Source: Thioalkalivibrio paradoxus (GTDB taxonomy: Bacteria > Pseudomonadota > Gammaproteobacteria > Ectothiorhodospirales > Ectothiorhodospiraceae). Taken from it: a DNA stretch of 64,000 nucleotides. This document shows, in pieces, positions 48,857-57,428 of this stretch. The stretch spans positions 60,711 to 124,710 of the forward strand of contig JAABSC010000006.1 of NCBI GenBank assembly GCA_011390565.1. Direction: 5' to 3'. Below the pieces are notes generated by a model. That model worked only from the letters and a program-made list of their open reading frames with translations, did not search any database and was not told where the DNA came from. The first letter of the stretch is position 1; each line of letters opens with the position of its first letter. Made by a program: the position numbers and the translations under genes.

Positions 48857-48896
48857 CCGCGCAGAGGCTTCCCCTCTTTGAGGGGAGCCCGCGCGG
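48857..48896. terminator. Hairpin between convergent rne and phosphatase genes
   Basis: A long imperfect stem: outer CCGCGC/GCGCGG, inner GGCT(T)CCCCTC/GAGGGGAGCC with a three-base loop. It begins four bases after the rne stop and ends ten bases before the convergent phosphatase stop. No T-run is present on either strand, so Rho-independent function is unsure. Confidence 0.4.
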
Positions 48897-48905
48897 CGCC
48901 ACGCA

Positions 48906-49397
48906 TCAAAGCGCGTGCCGCTCCTGCAGATGGGCCAGAAACCCCTGCGCGGCCGCTTCGACCATGTCCATCACCTCGGCAAACCCCTGGGTCCCACCGT
49001 AGTAGGGATCCGGGACCTCGCGTTCGCGCCGCTGGGGGGCGAACTCGAGGAAGCGATGCAGCCGCGCCTTGCCATCCCGTGTCTGCAAGGCCCGGGCGTT
49101 TTGCAGGTTCTCGTCATCCATCACCAGGATGTAGTCGAAGGTTCTGAAGTCCTCCTGAATCAGCCGCCGCGCGCGCAAATCACCAAGATCGTATCCGCGC
49201 GCGCTGGCCGCAGCCTGGGCACGCCGGTCCGGGGGCTCCCCGACGTGATAGCCATGCGTACCGGCCGAGTCCACTTCGACCCGGTCTTCCAGCCCGGCAT
49301 CACGAACGCGTGCGGCCAATACCCCGTGCGCCATGGGCGATCTGCAGATGTTGCCCATGCACACCATCAAAACCGAAATCTTCTCGCTGGAACTCAC
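48906..49397 (-). CDS. Low-molecular-weight protein-tyrosine phosphatase family protein
   Basis: A 163-residue LMW-PTP. The P-loop VCMGNICRSPMAHG fits C-x4-C-R-S with nucleophile Cys, and the general acid loop VPDPYYGG lies near the C-terminus with the expected paired tyrosines. Related proteins dephosphorylate tyrosine kinases in capsule synthesis or other targets. The start GTG 49397 follows AAGGA by nine bases; a longer frame to 49457 reads through a palindromic repeat and is rejected. Convergent with rne. Confidence 0.85.
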   Translation of the reverse strand: MSSSEKISVLMVCMGNICRSPMAHGVLAARVRDAGLEDRVEVDSAGTHGYHVGEPPDRRAQAAASARGYDLGDLRARRLIQEDFRTFDYILVMDDENLQNARALQTRDGKARLHRFLEFAPQRREREVPDPYYGGTQGFAEVMDMVEAAAQGFLAHLQERHAL

Positions 49398-49431
49398 CGG
49401 TTGTGATCCTTCATCTTCAGCGTGAAAAACC

Positions 49432-49503
49432 AGCCAAGGAATAACACGGAGGCACACGAAAAAGGGCTTAATTCTTCGGTGTTTTCCGTGTTTTTCCGTG
49501 GCT
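49432..49503. repeat. Palindromic intergenic element, copy C
   Basis: A 72-bp member of the same family as the elements at 33542 and 38074. The right end TTCCGTGGCT is intact while the left end has degenerated to AGCCAAGGAA. It lies in the gap between purL and the phosphatase gene. Confidence 0.7.
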
Positions 49504-49571
49504 CATCTTTTCATTGTCAGGGGTGGCGTAGTGCCATGATCGTTCGTCCTGCGCTCTCGATCGGTCCAAAT

Positions 49572-52500
49572 TCAGGCGATCCAGGCCCGGGCGTTCCGGA
49601 ACAACCGGAGCCAGGGGCCGTCTTCGCCCCACGCCTTCGGATACCAGGAATGCTGGACCGAACGGAACACCCGCTCGGGATGCGGCATCATGATCGTGAC
49701 ACGCCCGTCGGCACTGGTGAATCCGGTCACGCCGGCCGGTGATCCGTTGGGATTGGCCGGATAGCGCTCGGCCGCCGAGCCGTCGCCTTCCACGTAGCGC
49801 AACGCCACCTGACCCGCCGTGTCGAGGTGACCCAGCGCGTCGGCATGGGCAAACCGTGCGCGCCCCTCGCCGTGTGAGACCACGACCGGCAAGACCGACC
49901 CGGCCATGCCGGCAAGCAGAACCGAGCGGCTTTCCTCGACCCGAACCAGGGATAGGCGGGCCTCGAACTGCTCGGAGCGGTTGCGCAGGAACCTTGGCCA
50001 ATGCTCGGCTCCGGGAATCAGGGGTGCGAGATGGGAAAGCATCTGGCAGCCGTTGCACACGCCCAGCGCGAAGCTGTCGGAGCGCTCGAAGAAGGCCTGG
50101 AATCCGTCCCGCAGCCCGTTGTTGAACAGGATGCTCTTGGCCCAGCCGCCGCCCGCCCCGAGCACGTCTCCGTACGAGAATCCCCCACACGCCGCCAGCC
50201 CCTTGAACCCCGAGAGATCGTGCCGACCGTCCAGAAGATCGGTCATGTGCACGTCCACCGGGGTAAAGCCGGCCCGCTCGAAGGCGGCCGCCATCTCGAT
50301 CTGCCCGTTCACACCCTGCTCGCGCAGAATGGCGACACGCGGATGCTGGCCCGTGGCAATGTACGGCGCCGCGATATCGACCCCGGCATCGAAGCCGAGA
50401 TCGACCCGCAACGGACTGTCCACTTCCGTACGATCCCACTCCTCCCGCGCGCAATCGGGCTCGTCGCGCAAGCGCTGCATCCGGTAGCTGGTTTCCTGCC
50501 ATTGCCGCTGCAGCGTTGCGCGATGGCTTTCCAGAACGATCCGCCCCCCTTGATGGATGCGGATGCGCCCGTCGGGGTCCAGCAGCGCGACGGGATGCAG
50601 GTGGGCATCCAGGTCCATTGCCGCGAACGCCTCCCGCACCGCATCCTCGCCACCCGGGGCAACCTGGATCACCGCGCCCAGTTCCTCGTTGAACAGCCAT
50701 GGGATCGGCGCCACGTCCTCCGGCAGCGTGATGTCCAGCCCGCAGCGACCGGCGAAGGCCATCTCCAGCAGGCTCACGATCATGCCGCCATCGGAACGGT
50801 CGTGGTAGGCGCTGAGCAACCCGCGCCCTTTCAGATGCTGTATCACGCCGAAGAAGCTGCGCAGACGCTCCGGGCTCACCAGGTCCGGGGGCATATCCCC
50901 GGTCTGCCCGCAGACCTGCGCCAGCGAAGATCCACCGAGGCGGCAGAGGCCCTCACCCAGGTCCACCAGCCAGAGCGAACCACGCGCTTCCGTGTCCGGA
51001 AGCGGCGTGAGGGTGCGCCGCACGTCGCGGACCGGTGCAAAACCCGACACGATCAGGGACACCGGCGAAATCATCTCCTGCGGGCTGCCCTGCGCATCCC
51101 AGACCGTCCGCATGGACAGCGAGTCCTTGCCCACGGGGATGCTGATTCCCAGGCGCGGGCACAACTCCTGGCCAACCGCGCGTACCGTGTCGAACAGTGC
51201 CGCGTCCTGTCCGGCCACGCCGGCTGCGGCCATCCAGTTGGCCGAGAGCCGGATCTGGCTGGTATCGGCGATGTCCGCGCCGGCCAGGTTGGTGATCACC
51301 TCGCCTACCGCCAGACGCCCGGATGCGGGCGCCGACAGGATCGCCACGGGGGCACGCTCGCCCATCGCCATCGCCTCCCCGGTCACGCCCTCGAAATCCG
51401 TGAGCGTGACCGCGCAATCGGCGACCGGCACCTGCCAGGGGCCCACCATCTGGTCGCGCGCCGTCAGGCCGCCGACGGAGCGATCGCCGATGGTCACGAG
51501 GAAATGCTTCGCCGCCACGGTAGGCAGCCGCAGGACGCGCGCAAGCAACTCGGCCAGTTCAAGCTGACCCGGGTCGAACCCCGCGCCCCGGGAGGGCTCG
51601 CGCCGATCGGACCGATGCATGCGCGGTGTTTTGCCGAGCAGGACCGCCATGGGCAGATCGACCGCCGGCTTCTGCAGCAGGGGGTCCTCCACTTTCAGCA
51701 GCGGTGCTTCCGTCGCCTCGCCCACGATTGCAAACGGCGCGCGCTCGCGCTCGGCGATCGCGACGAAGTCCCGAACACGCTCGGGAGCGATGGCCAGCAC
51801 GTAGCGCTCCTGCGCCTCGTTGCACCAGAGTTCGAGCGGCGAGAGTCCGGGTTCGGCGGACGGGATCCGGCGCAGATCGAGTTTTCCGCCGCGCCCGGCG
51901 TCGTTCAGGATTTCCGGAATCGCGTTCGACAGCCCACCGGCCCCGACGTCGTGGATCGAAAGAATGGGATTGTCCGGCCCCATCGCGGTACAGCGGTCGA
52001 TGACCTCCTGACAACGGCGCTGAATCTCCGGATTTCCGCGCTGCACCGACGCGAAATCCAGCTGCTCGGCGCTGGCGCCGCTGGCCACCGACGAGGCTGC
52101 CCCGCCGCCCAGCCCGATCAACATGGCGGGCCCGCCGAGCACCACGACCTGGGTACCGGCCGGAAAGCCCTCCTTGAGCACGTGCTCCGAGCGCATCGAA
52201 CCGACGCCGCCCGCGATCATGATCGGCTTGTGATACCCGAACAGCCGGCGCTGGGGCCCCTCACCCGCTTCCAGCTCCAGCGTGCGGAAGTAACCCGTCA
52301 GTGCCGGACGGCCGAATTCGTTGTTGAAGGCGGCGCCGCCAATCGGGCCCTCGATCATGATCCCCAGCGCCGACTCGATGCGACCCGGCCGGCCATGATC
52401 GATCTCCCACGGCTGTTCGAACCCCGGGATCCGCAGGTTGGAGACGCTGAAGCCGGTCAGCCCGGCCTTCGGCTTCGAGCCCCGCCCGGTCGCGCCCTCG

Positions 52501-53459
52501 TCGCGGATCTCGCCACCCGAACCCGTGGCCGCGCCCGGAAAGGGTGAAATCGCGGTGGGATGATTATGGGTCTCCACCTTCATCAGGATTGGCAGATCCA
52601 GCTCGGCACGGTGGTATTCCCCCGTGGCGGCATCCGGCAGCAGCCGTATCCCACGATGCCCCTCGATCACCGAGGCGTTGTCGCAGTACGCGGAGAGAAC
52701 GCCCTCCGGACTCTGATTGTAGGTATGGCGGATCATGCCGAAGAGCGTCTGCTCCTGCGGCTCGTCGTCGACGGTCCAGCTGGCATTGAAGATCTTGTGC
52801 CGGCAGTGCTCCGAGTTCGCCTGCGCGAACATCATCAGTTCCGCGTCGGTGGGGGCTCGACCAAGTTCCGCATAGGCGGCTGCGAGGTACTCGATCTCGT
52901 CCTCCGACAGCGCAAGGCCGAGCTCGGCATTCGCATCCCGCAGCGCCGTGACCGCGTCCGGCGTCAGATCGATCATCCGCAGGGGTCGCGGCGACTCCTT
53001 GCGGAACAGGGCCGAGGCCTCGGTCGCGTCGGCCATCACCGATTCCGTCATGCGATCGTGCAGCACGGCCCCCAGTTCGGCCAGGCCAAGCGCGTGAAGA
53101 CCGTTGCCCTCCAGGAACCAGTGAACCCCGCGCTCGATGCGGCGTACGCCGTCCTCGAGCCCGGCGTGAAAAGCGATCTCGGTCGCCTTCGAGGACCAGG
53201 GACTGATCGTTCCGGGTCGCGGGACCACGAAAAGCTCGCGCGCCGGATCAAAGCCGGGGCCTGCCCAGGGCTCCCCCTCGCCAAGCAGCAGATCGTCCAG
53301 ACGCGCGATCTCGTCGGTCTCCAACTCGCGCCGGGTATCGACGAAATAGACCAACCGGGCCGCGATTCGGCCCGTCCCCGAATGCTCCGAGCGCAGGCGC
53401 GCCTCGCGTTGGCGAATCCGGAACGGCGAAAACGCCCTGCCACCTTCGAATACCCGCAT
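49572..53459 (-). CDS. purL: Phosphoribosylformylglycinamidine synthase
   Basis: A 1295-residue large-form PurL, ATP- and glutamine-dependent step 4 of purine synthesis. It has an N-terminal PurS-like domain, two FGAM synthetase halves with [20 protein letters not shown] (ATP/metal site) and [15 protein letters not shown], and a C-terminal class I glutaminase with [12 protein letters not shown] (nucleophile Cys) and [10 protein letters not shown]. Length matches gammaproteobacterial PurL. ATG 53459 follows GGGGGAG. Divergent from ssrA. Confidence 0.97.
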   Translation of the reverse strand: MRVFEGGRAFSPFRIRQREARLRSEHSGTGRIAARLVYFVDTRRELETDEIARLDDLLLGEGEPWAGPGFDPARELFVVPRPGTISPWSSKATEIAFHAGLEDGVRRIERGVHWFLEGNGLHALGLAELGAVLHDRMTESVMADATEASALFRKESPRPLRMIDLTPDAVTALRDANAELGLALSEDEIEYLAAAYAELGRAPTDAELMMFAQANSEHCRHKIFNASWTVDDEPQEQTLFGMIRHTYNQSPEGVLSAYCDNASVIEGHRGIRLLPDAATGEYHRAELDLPILMKVETHNHPTAISPFPGAATGSGGEIRDEGATGRGSKPKAGLTGFSVSNLRIPGFEQPWEIDHGRPGRIESALGIMIEGPIGGAAFNNEFGRPALTGYFRTLELEAGEGPQRRLFGYHKPIMIAGGVGSMRSEHVLKEGFPAGTQVVVLGGPAMLIGLGGGAASSVASGASAEQLDFASVQRGNPEIQRRCQEVIDRCTAMGPDNPILSIHDVGAGGLSNAIPEILNDAGRGGKLDLRRIPSAEPGLSPLELWCNEAQERYVLAIAPERVRDFVAIAERERAPFAIVGEATEAPLLKVEDPLLQKPAVDLPMAVLLGKTPRMHRSDRREPSRGAGFDPGQLELAELLARVLRLPTVAAKHFLVTIGDRSVGGLTARDQMVGPWQVPVADCAVTLTDFEGVTGEAMAMGERAPVAILSAPASGRLAVGEVITNLAGADIADTSQIRLSANWMAAAGVAGQDAALFDTVRAVGQELCPRLGISIPVGKDSLSMRTVWDAQGSPQEMISPVSLIVSGFAPVRDVRRTLTPLPDTEARGSLWLVDLGEGLCRLGGSSLAQVCGQTGDMPPDLVSPERLRSFFGVIQHLKGRGLLSAYHDRSDGGMIVSLLEMAFAGRCGLDITLPEDVAPIPWLFNEELGAVIQVAPGGEDAVREAFAAMDLDAHLHPVALLDPDGRIRIHQGGRIVLESHRATLQRQWQETSYRMQRLRDEPDCAREEWDRTEVDSPLRVDLGFDAGVDIAAPYIATGQHPRVAILREQGVNGQIEMAAAFERAGFTPVDVHMTDLLDGRHDLSGFKGLAACGGFSYGDVLGAGGGWAKSILFNNGLRDGFQAFFERSDSFALGVCNGCQMLSHLAPLIPGAEHWPRFLRNRSEQFEARLSLVRVEESRSVLLAGMAGSVLPVVVSHGEGRARFAHADALGHLDTAGQVALRYVEGDGSAAERYPANPNGSPAGVTGFTSADGRVTIMMPHPERVFRSVQHSWYPKAWGEDGPWLRLFRNARAWIA

Positions 53460-53561
53460 CGGGCTCCCCCTGCATCAGACCGAGGCGCCATTGTACCCAA
53501 GGCGGAACGATTTCCGGTGGCAGGGAACCGGAAATCCGCTAGACTGTCATACCAGTACCAA

Positions 53562-53923
53562 GGGGACGACATGGCTTCGACGTGGGTCACAAAACCCGAG
53601 GTGCATGCCGAGGCTGTAGATGACCTCGTAAAAACATCTGCAAACTTATAGTTGCCAACGACGACAACTACGCACTCGCCGCCTAAAAACCGGTAGGAGT
53701 GCCGTCCGACTGAAGCCGCGCCTGCGCGTTCAGATCCGGGCGTCGATCTCGCAGGATCGTGGTGAAGCTCTCCCGGGGCGGACCCACTAAAACTTAACCG
53801 GGATCGCTGTTGGTTGTCCCTGCCCGTCGGGTAGCCACCAGTCAAAACAAAGACGCGGATAAGCATGTAGAGCCGAAGGCGGAGGTCTTGCGGACGCGGG
53901 TTCGATTCCCGCCGTCTCCACCA
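53562..53923 (+). ncRNA. ssrA: Transfer-messenger RNA (tmRNA)
   Basis: A 362-base RNA gene beginning GGGGACGACATGGCTTCGAC and ending in a T-arm (GGGTTCGATTCCCGCC) plus TCTCCACCA; the ends pair as an alanine tRNA-like acceptor. The reading frame at 53654-53686 encodes the proteolysis tag ANDDNYALAA followed by TAA. It rescues stalled ribosomes with SmpB and marks the unfinished peptide for ClpXP. A TAGACT -10-like box lies at 53540-53545. The encoded CCA end and the following island are typical of this integration hot spot. Confidence 0.97.
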
Positions 53924-53939
53924 ATAGAGTAATGAAAAC

Positions 53940-53962
53940 AGGCACCTTCGGGTGCCTTTTTT
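53940..53962 (+). terminator. Rho-independent terminator of ssrA
   Basis: Stem AGGCACC/GGTGCCT closed by a stable TTCG tetraloop and followed by a run of six T. Confidence 0.92.
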
Positions 53963-54367
53963 ATTGAATTCTTACGTGTATGCGCGGGGTCACGCGGAGA
54001 GCTGCGGACTCGGAGAGCACCACCCCCACCCCCGTTTCCGCGCCATTTCACCCTCGCCCCGCCCTCTTTCTCTCCCCTTTGCGCGGAAGCCGGGAACGAA
54101 GTCCGCGAGTTCGGAATTTTTTCAAGCTCTTTTCCAATGACTTACGCGCGGACTGTTCATGCGTGTCTTTCGCAGCATGGGGTAGCGAAGGGGACACAAC
54201 CGCTGCCCGTGGGCGTGGGGGACGCTTCGCGACCCTGAGCGGGCACCGAAGGACTTCTTATGAGTGACCGGTTGCCGACCCGGTACGGTCATCAAGGGAG
54301 CCTGAAAACACCTGTCGCTTCGTCAGCCCATTGGCGGCAGGAATACGGGGAACCCGTATGTTTCGCC
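53963..54367. other. Non-coding gap between ssrA and brnT
   Basis: About 400 bases with no open frame I can support as a gene. It includes pyrimidine-rich and C-rich tracts near 54020-54080 and an AT-richer pocket near 54115-54135. Base composition varies more than in the housekeeping part, as expected at an island edge. No integrase fragment was recognised. Confidence 0.5.
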
Positions 54368-54396
54368 TTGTATAAACTACGGAATTCCAGTATATT
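54368..54396 (+). promoter_or_regulatory. Strong sigma70-like promoter of the brnT toxin-antitoxin operon
   Basis: TTGTAT, 17-base spacer, TATATT. The spacer holds the 8-bp palindrome GGAATTCC (54381-54388), a possible operator for the HTH antitoxin. The brnT ATG at 54403 is only seven bases past the -10, so the transcript would be leaderless or nearly so. Confidence 0.6.
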
Positions 54397-54402
54397 CTCG
54401 CC

Positions 54403-54675
54403 ATGAAAGACAGATTCGATCCCGCGAAGGATGCGGTCAATCAGATCAAGCATCAGCTTTCTCTGGCCTTTGGCGACCGCATTTTCGAGGACGACGATCA
54501 CCTGATCCTCCCCTCTATCCGCGAGATCGACGGGGAGGAGCGATTCAAGGTGGTCGGTCTGGTGGGGGACAAGCTGTTTACCGGCGTTTTCGTCTGGCGG
54601 GACGACCTGCCCCGTTTCATTTCCGTGCGAAGGAGCAACACAGGTGAAGAAAGAGCCTATCGTTCTGGCTGCTGA
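54403..54675 (+). CDS. brnT: BrnT-family ribonuclease toxin
   Basis: A 90-residue toxin with the BrnT pattern: FDPAKDAVNQIKHQLSLAFGD, the acidic IFEDDDHLILPS loop, GEERFKVVGLVGDKLFTGVFVW and RFISVRRSNTGEERAY. BrnT is a RelE-fold RNase that inhibits translation. The usual partner BrnA is a ribbon-helix-helix protein, but here an XRE-type helix-turn-helix protein follows, overlapping by 32 bases. Lies downstream of ssrA in an apparent island. Confidence 0.85.
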   Translation: MKDRFDPAKDAVNQIKHQLSLAFGDRIFEDDDHLILPSIREIDGEERFKVVGLVGDKLFTGVFVWRDDLPRFISVRRSNTGEERAYRSGC

Positions 54676-54925
54676 TCCGGCGGACCCAGAGGATTTCAAC
54701 GTAACGCCCGAAGCGCTGGACCGCGCCCAGCGTGCGCGGCTGATTCGCAAGACACGCAGCGGGCTTGGCCTCTCGCAAGCCGAGTTCGCGCGCCGGTTTC
54801 GCGTTCCGGTCGGCACCTTGCGGGATTGGGAGCAAGCACGCGTCACGGCTCCGGATTTCGCCGTGGCTTATGTGCGCGTGATCGGGCAGTACCCGGATAT
54901 CGTTGCGCAGGCCGCCGCCTCCTGA
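54644..54925 (+). CDS. XRE/HTH-type antitoxin paired with BrnT
   Basis: A 93-residue protein with a helix-turn-helix from about residue 32: RLIRKTRSGLGLSQAEFARRF (recognition region) followed by RVPVGTLRDWEQARVTAPDFA. This is the form found in HigA/NadS-like antitoxins, which bind the toxin with one region and the operator with the HTH. GTG 54644 has AAGGAG at 54630-54635. Overlap with brnT ensures coupled synthesis. It probably represses the promoter at 54368. Confidence 0.8.
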   Translation: MKKEPIVLAADPADPEDFNVTPEALDRAQRARLIRKTRSGLGLSQAEFARRFRVPVGTLRDWEQARVTAPDFAVAYVRVIGQYPDIVAQAAAS

Positions 54926-55188
54926 AGCAGGCCGTTACCGCCGGCGTGGCGCTGCCCGGGCGAGGCAGTCCACCGCCCTCAGGCGCAATGCGAAATGACT
55001 CACCGGCCTCGCGGTCCGCAGGACATCCCATTGCGGACCCTCAGGCGGTAAGGGTGGGTGGCCGGTTTGGGCCGAGACCTGCCTCCGAGAGAGCCCTGAC
55101 CCTCCTGATTCAAAGCCCCGCCCTCCCCCACTGCTCCGCCCAGTCCGCTGGGGGATCCACTGCCAGGTCGAACAGCACCACGCGAACG

Positions 55189-55326
55189 GTGCCCGCGGGC
55201 GAGGCCCATCTGCAAAGGGGTGGGCGCGGTATCCCACGCCCGGGCCCGGCGCGTTTCGCCGCTGGGGAGCGTCATCAGCTTGCGGCCGCTGCGGCGCTTC
55301 ATGCGGATCGGCATCGACCGCGTCAC
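55189..55326 (-). pseudogene. Fragment of a recombinase-associated protein gene
   Basis: On the minus strand a short frame reads RSMPIRMKRRSGRKLMTLPS and, about 15 codons later, TPLQMGLARGH. From memory this matches the start of a conserved small protein often encoded beside site-specific recombinases in proteobacterial islands, in which a helix-turn-helix region should follow GLARGHRW. Here the similarity stops after GH and the frame becomes low-quality. It is read as a decayed remnant. The rest of the 54926-55366 gap has no supportable gene. Confidence 0.4.
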
Positions 55327-55366
55327 CCGTCGGTCATTCCCCGCAAGATCCCAACTCTGGCGGATT

Positions 55367-55422
55367 GGGTGTAAATGAGCGTCTTAATGGATGCGCCTCA
55401 AAAATGGGTGTAAATGGGTGTA
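55367..55422 (+). promoter_or_regulatory. Three GGGTGTA iterons upstream of fic
   Basis: GGGTGTA occurs at 55367-55373, 55406-55412 and 55416-55422, the first two within the longer GGGTGTAAATG. The last copy abuts a TAGTAT -10-like box (55421-55426) seven bases before the fic ATG. They may be operator sites, possibly for the wHTH domain of Fic itself. Confidence 0.45.
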
Positions 55423-55432
55423 GTATTGGTTC

Positions 55433-56482
55433 ATGCTGAAAACCGACAGCATCCAGATCACAACGGAGATCCTGAGCCTCATCGCCAGGATCGACGAGTT
55501 CAAGGGCGCCTGGCGCGCCCTGGGTACGCTCGCGCCTGATCGCCTGTCGGCGCTGCGCCGCGTCGCCACCATCGAGAGCATCGGCTCATCGACCCGCATT
55601 GAGGGCAGCAAGCTGTCCGACCGCGAGGTGGAGCAACTGCTGTCAAACCTTGAGATCAAGTCCTTCGCCACCCGCGACGAGCAGGAGGTGGCCGGCTATG
55701 CCGAGCTGATGGATCTGGTGTTCTCCTCGTGGCAAGGCATCCCGTTCACCGAGAACCACATCAAACAGTTGCACCAGATCCTCCTACGATACAGCGAGAA
55801 GGACACCTGGCATCACGGCAACTACAAGACCCACTCGAACAGCGTTGCCGCCTTCGACGAGACCGGCGCGCAGATCGGCATTGTCTTTCAGACGTCGTCG
55901 CCGTTCGCCACGCCCCGCCTGATGATGGAGCTGGTGACCTGGGTGCACCAGGAGCGCGAGACAGCCCGTCTGCACCCGCTGCTGATCATCGCCCTGTGCG
56001 TCGTCGTGTTCCTGGAAATCCACCCCTTCCAGGACGGCAACGGGCGACTCTCCCGCGTGCTGACCACGCTCCTGCTCCTGCAGGCCGGGTACGCCTACGT
56101 GCCGTACAATTCCCTCGAGAGCGTGATCGAACAGAGCAAAGAAGCCTACTACCTGGCGCTGCGACAGACCCAAGGCACGATCCGCACGGAAGCGCCGAAC
56201 TGGCACCCGTGGCTGGTGTTTTTTCTCCGCTCCCTGGCCGAACAGGTGCGGCGCCTGGAGAAAAAGGTCGAGCGCGAGAAGATCGTGCTGGCGGCCATGC
56301 CCGAACTGCAGCTAAAGATCGTCGAGTTCGCCCGCGAGCATGGTCGCGTGACCATCGGCGATGCCATCAAGCTGACCGGGGCCAGCCGCAATACGCTCAA
56401 GCAGCACTTCCGGGCACTGGTCGAACGCAGCACCCTCAACCAGCACGGCAAAGGCCGAGGGGTCTGGTACGCCTTGCGCTGA
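55433..56482 (+). CDS. Fic-family AMP-transferase with C-terminal winged helix
   Basis: A 349-residue Fic protein, apparently intact. The N-terminal inhibitory helix motif S53TRIEG58 fits (S/T)xxxE(G/N), marking a class II enzyme with built-in inhibition. The catalytic loop H197PFQDGNGRLSR matches HPFxDGNGRxxR. The flap region TWHHGNYKTHSNSV precedes it. A winged helix-turn-helix (about 285-349; VTIGDAIKLTGASRNTLKQHFRAL) ends the protein and may bind DNA. Fic enzymes transfer AMP to protein hydroxyls. Target unknown. Expression may be autoregulated through the upstream GGGTGTA iterons. Confidence 0.92.
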   Translation: MLKTDSIQITTEILSLIARIDEFKGAWRALGTLAPDRLSALRRVATIESIGSSTRIEGSKLSDREVEQLLSNLEIKSFATRDEQEVAGYAELMDLVFSSWQGIPFTENHIKQLHQILLRYSEKDTWHHGNYKTHSNSVAAFDETGAQIGIVFQTSSPFATPRLMMELVTWVHQERETARLHPLLIIALCVVVFLEIHPFQDGNGRLSRVLTTLLLLQAGYAYVPYNSLESVIEQSKEAYYLALRQTQGTIRTEAPNWHPWLVFFLRSLAEQVRRLEKKVEREKIVLAAMPELQLKIVEFAREHGRVTIGDAIKLTGASRNTLKQHFRALVERSTLNQHGKGRGVWYALR

Positions 56483-56491
56483 GAGGCTGCG

Positions 56492-56509
56492 GGACGACGG
56501 TTCGATTCC
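56492..56509 (+). repeat. Possible att-like repeat of the ssrA 3' end
   Basis: Eighteen bases matching ssrA positions 53892-53909 at 16 of 18, including GGTTCGATTCC identical. It would bracket a 2.6 kb segment with brnT, its antitoxin and fic. The site also forms a small hairpin (GGTTCG-ATTC-CGAACC), so the likeness could be chance. Confidence 0.25.
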
Positions 56510-56546
56510 GAACCCGGGAATTGAACCCCCGGAAAGGCGTAAGAAT

Positions 56547-56807
56547 TTGAACGGCCCTATCGGTGGCCGATCCCGGGAGCTCGGTGTCACGCGGGCGGCC
56601 CTGTCCCGTGTGCTGCACGGTCACGCGGGCATTTCGCCCGAGATGGCCTTGCGCATCGAACGCTGGCTGGGTGTAGAACGTGGCGGGCGCGCCGAAGTCT
56701 GGGCGGGAATGCAGCTCGACTACGATCTCTGGCGTGCGCGCCAAGGCAAGGCCGCGTCGCGGGAGAAGGGTGCAGGGACCTGGCCCTGCATTCATCACCG
56801 GATCTGA
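56547..56807 (+). pseudogene. Truncated HigA-like antitoxin gene
   Basis: An 86-codon frame whose residues 10-66 (ELGVTRAALSRVLHGHAGISPEMALRIERWLG...MQLDYDLWRARQ) match the second half of the HigA/VapI antitoxin HTH domain. The family's N-terminal part (NPPHPGEVL...) is missing and replaced by unrelated codons, and no HigB-like toxin is adjacent. After its stop, another frame (PNDILANEAGILDRIREVVAQ, 56812 onward) looks like a further coding fragment cut off by the repeat at 56922. Probably a relic, although a truncated HTH product cannot be excluded. Confidence 0.6.
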
Positions 56808-56921
56808 CCCAACGACATCCTGGCGAACGAGGCCGGGATCCTCGACCGGATCAGGGAGGTGGTTGCCCAAACACGGGCGGCACCCTTTCTTGGGCCGGCA
56901 AATTCGAGCCCGGCCACTTTT

Positions 56922-57046
56922 CGGGGGACAGTACACCCATTTCCCCCCGCCCCTGGCCCGGGTGCCATGATCTGCGGGAATCACAAGCGATGGCTCTGTT
57001 GGCTCGCGTTCATTCGTAGCCGCGGCTATCGGTGTACTGTCCCCGG
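56922..57046 (+). repeat. 125-bp terminal-inverted-repeat element, copy 1
   Basis: Begins CGGGGGACAGTACACC and ends GGTGTACTGTCCCCGG (15 of 16 mirrored). The inner sequence, including GCCATGATCTGCGGGAATCA, is nearly identical to copies at 59101 and 63898. It encodes no protein. Ends of this kind are typical of REP/MITE elements moved by Y1 (IS200-like, RAYT) transposases. Confidence 0.85.
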
Positions 57047-57065
57047 ATAACACCCTTACCGCCGT

Positions 57066-57428
57066 TTGCGGGTGGTCCCCGGCGAACTCAGGCGCCGATC
57101 TGTGAGGGTCGGCCAGCGCGTCGCCGTCAGCCCCGGAGCCATTCCCCGGTTTCTCGACCATTTCGAGCGCACCTACAGCCGGCTCGGCAACCTGCCGCCC
57201 AAGCCCGGAAACATCCTCGAAGCGATCCTCTACCGCGGCGAGCTCCCGCGCGGAGAGGTTGCCGGTCTGCTCGGCACCACCGCACGTCACGCGCGCCGCA
57301 TCGTCGCCGCGCTTGCGGACCACCGCGTGCTCACGTCGGATGGCCCGCGTGCCTCATTGCGCCTTGCCTTCCCCGCAGCACTGGCTCCGCGCTGGATGCC
57401 AGGGTTGTTTCCGGAAAGGGCTCGGTAG
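57066..57428 (+). pseudogene. Fic-family gene with catalytic core deleted
   Basis: A 120-codon frame joining two ends of a Fic protein. Codons 2-41 (VVPGELRRRSVRVGQRV...SPGAIPRFLDHFERTYSRLG) match the segment just before the Fic core. Codons 43-118 (LPPKPGNILEAILYRGELPRGEV...LRLAFPAALAPRWMPGLFPE) match the extreme C-terminal winged helix of the same family. The roughly 150 residues between, with the HPFxDGNGR motif, are missing in frame, and the N-terminal inhibitory part is also gone. The upstream end lies 20 bases from the repeat element, so insertion may have contributed. The protein would have no AMPylation activity. Confidence 0.7.

Noticed and set aside
46019..48902. Long antisense frames over rne (564 and 524 codons)
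   Set aside because: Both mirror the rne coding sequence and its repetitive scaffold; no ribosome sites or motifs.
49397..49457. Longer N-terminus for the LMW phosphatase
   Set aside because: The extra codons read through the palindromic repeat at 49432-49503, and GTG 49397 has a better ribosome site.
50001..52547. 848-codon open frame antisense to purL
   Set aside because: It lies wholly inside purL on the other strand, has no recognisable domain, and reflects the GC-rich third-position pattern that opens long shadow frames.
54926..55374. Several plus-strand frames between the antitoxin and fic
   Set aside because: They lack ribosome sites and domain similarity, and they conflict with the minus-strand remnant, which has a recognisable segment.
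56499..56530. tRNA or tmRNA fragment after fic
   Set aside because: Only the GGTTCGATTCC T-loop-like core is present; acceptor, anticodon and D arms are absent. Kept only as a weak att-like repeat.
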